Part shown: positions 63,007 through 64,000 of the stretch, piece by piece | Layout of the letters: the number at the start of each line of letters is the position of its first letter | Numbering within the stretch: the stretch's first letter is position 1 | NCBI GenBank assembly: GCA_001896725.1 | Contig: MPPA01000052.1 | Location: 1-64,000 of the forward strand | DNA length: 64,000 nucleotides | Direction: 5' to 3' | Origin: Methanococcoides sp. EBM-47 | Lineage (GTDB): Archaea > Halobacteriota > Methanosarcinia > Methanosarcinales > Methanosarcinaceae | Made by a program: the position numbers and the translations under genes | Notes under the pieces: generated by a model | Databases searched by the model: none | Seen by the model: only the letters and a program-made list of their open reading frames with translations | Told to the model about the DNA's origin: nothing

Positions 63007-63792
63007 ATGCCAAAAATATTGCTTACAAATGATGATGGTGTCTACTCTGCAGGCATCCGTGCAGCATATAGAAGTGTACACGATATAGGGGAAGTAACTG
63101 TATGTGCACCTTCCATGCAGCAGAGTGGAGTGGGAAGATCGATATCTATTTTTGAGCCTTTGAGAATAAATCAGGCCATGATCAATGAGATGAATGTTTA
63201 TGCCGTTGGCGGCACCCCCACTGATGCCGTGATACTTGGAATATTCGCTGTGATGAAAGAATTGCCTGATCTCATTTTATCAGGGTTCAATATTGGTGAG
63301 AACATTAGCACAGATACGATCACAACATCCGGAACTATAGGTGCTGCCCTTGAAGGTGCCAGTTATGGGATACCTGCTATTGCTGCTTCGATACAGGCAA
63401 AGGAAGAAAAGGACAAATTTGATGATAATTGGGAATATGACCATGATTTTGAAGTTGCAGTGAAGATCGTGAACAGAATTGCAAAAAATGTAATAAAATT
63501 CGGATTGCCTGAGCATGTAGATATGTTAAATGTAAACATCCCACATCATGCAGAAGAGAATACTGAAATAGAGATCACACGGCTTGCCAGAAAAGTATTC
63601 AGAACAGCTGTAGAAGAAAGGCATGACCCAAGGGGTAAACCCTATTATTGGATAGCAGGGGATTCAATAATGGAAGAAGAAGAAGGTACTGATGTACATG
63701 TCATCTCACAAAAAGGAAATGTGTCTGTAACTCCCATCTCCTTAGATTCCACTTCACCTATTGACTTTTCAGAAATAGAACATCTGCTATAA
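63007..63792 (+). CDS. surE: 5'/3'-nucleotidase SurE
   Basis: A 261-residue metal-dependent phosphatase (EC 3.1.3.5) that dephosphorylates nucleoside monophosphates and short polyphosphates. Seen: ILLTNDDGVYSAGI with the metal-binding Asp pair, APSMQQSGVGRSIS, VGGTPTDAVILGI, and SGFNIGENIS, which replaces the common SGINxGxN; TSGTIGAALEGASYGIPAIA follows. Full length for archaeal SurE. It ends in a hairpin that overlaps the stop region. Confidence 0.95.
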   Translation: MPKILLTNDDGVYSAGIRAAYRSVHDIGEVTVCAPSMQQSGVGRSISIFEPLRINQAMINEMNVYAVGGTPTDAVILGIFAVMKELPDLILSGFNIGENISTDTITTSGTIGAALEGASYGIPAIAASIQAKEEKDKFDDNWEYDHDFEVAVKIVNRIAKNVIKFGLPEHVDMLNVNIPHHAEENTEIEITRLARKVFRTAVEERHDPRGKPYYWIAGDSIMEEEEGTDVHVISQKGNVSVTPISLDSTSPIDFSEIEHLL

Positions 63793-63815
63793 GCAGATTT
63801 ATCTTTTTATTTTCA
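63782..63815 (+). terminator. Terminator of surE
   Basis: ATCTGCT (63782-63788) pairs with AGCAGAT (63792-63798) around ATA, directly at the surE stop codon, followed by TTATCTTTTTATTTT. It also lies right at the end of the convergent small gene (stop 63799-63801). Confidence 0.65.
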
Positions 63816-63948
63816 GCAATATCTCTTCACAATCCTCTTCCACACCTTTCAATGTACCCACGGCACCGACCACAGCGCCTGCAAGCACCTTCTGTACAAA
63901 GTTATTGATCTCTATATCCTTTCCATCGATCGTTAATTTTACTTCCAT
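63799..63948 (-). CDS. Small conserved archaeal protein (49 aa)
   Basis: The frame MEVKLTIDGKDIEINNF continues through VLAGAVVGAVGTLKGVE to the lysine-rich EEILLKIKR. It resembles a widespread archaeal small family beginning MEVKLxIDGxxIxLNxFV, of unknown function, that reads as two short strands, a helix and a final strand. Three ATGs are in tandem (63954, 63951, 63948); GGAGAT lies just upstream, and the third gives 8-nt spacing. It is convergent with surE and shares the terminator region. Confidence 0.75.
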   Translation of the reverse strand: MEVKLTIDGKDIEINNFVQKVLAGAVVGAVGTLKGVEEDCEEILLKIKR

Positions 63949-64000
63949 CATCATATCTCCTTTTGTTCTCTGTAATATGGGACCCTTCTGCTTACGGCAA

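Overview
The window reads as chromosome of a methanogenic archaeon of the Methanosarcinales, probably a non-Methanosarcina member of the Methanosarcinaceae (Methanolobus, Methanococcoides or Methanomethylovorans type). Evidence: archaeal-type ThrS and AlaS, an archaellum operon (FlaD/E-F-G-H-I-J), the archaeal oligosaccharyltransferase AglB, a homoaconitase small subunit beside an isohomocitrate/isopropylmalate-type dehydrogenase (coenzyme B or leucine pathway), a DUF5371-pilin pair, TATA-box promoters and GGTG/GGAGG ribosome binding sites. The genus is an inference and was not checked against any database.

Layout. 1-5000: tail of a histidine kinase, an MsrA-like protein lacking the catalytic cysteine, an orphan ABC ATPase, and a cobalt/nickel ECF transporter split into convergent halves (cbiOQ on +, cbiMN on -). 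5500-7720: a minus-strand operon of ACT-domain protein, UPF0210/PFL-like protein and a shikimate-kinase-like P-loop kinase with altered substrate residues. 8086-11061: DUF5371, a type IV pilin, a gene-poor stretch with structured elements and a leaderless small membrane protein, then two tandem paralogous membrane proteins. 11165-23022, all minus strand: a very long orphan FlaD/E-like protein, ThiI, ThrS with acylphosphatase, an AI-2E-type permease, a zinc ribbon-PUA-PAPS reductase-ferredoxin fusion, and an NfnAB/SudAB-like flavoprotein pair.

23184-46208 is a large surface-glycan/N-glycosylation locus: a GT39-type transferase, ManC, an RmlA-like nucleotidylyltransferase, UDP-xylose synthase, a Wzx-type flippase, several glycosyltransferases, a frameshifted C-methyltransferase, an FkbM methyltransferase, a FlaA1/PseB-like dehydratase, two SDR enzymes, a NeuB-acetyltransferase-NeuA nonulosonic acid module, a membrane GT2 and finally AglB. 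By eye its centre (about 28.5-42 kb) is more A+T-rich than the flanks, and it carries a possible IS1-type transposase relic, which suggests a laterally variable region. 46259-48617 holds hacB, a conserved unknown gene and aksF/leuB in one operon.

48646-55019 is the archaellum motor and export operon on the minus strand, without an archaellin gene. It is followed by a SAM methyltransferase, a divergent KaiC-like/response-regulator fusion and PAS histidine kinase, alaS, two small hypothetical genes, surE, and a 49-residue protein at the right edge.

The most unusual items are: two divergent copies of one compact structured element (about 421-498 on +, about 9505-9600 on -); a 827-residue FlaD/E homologue outside the archaellum operon; the cysteine-less MsrA homologue; the apparent AUU start of manC; a nonulosonic acid module with no aminotransferase or UDP-sugar hydrolase; and the KaiC-like/REC fusion beside the archaellum genes.
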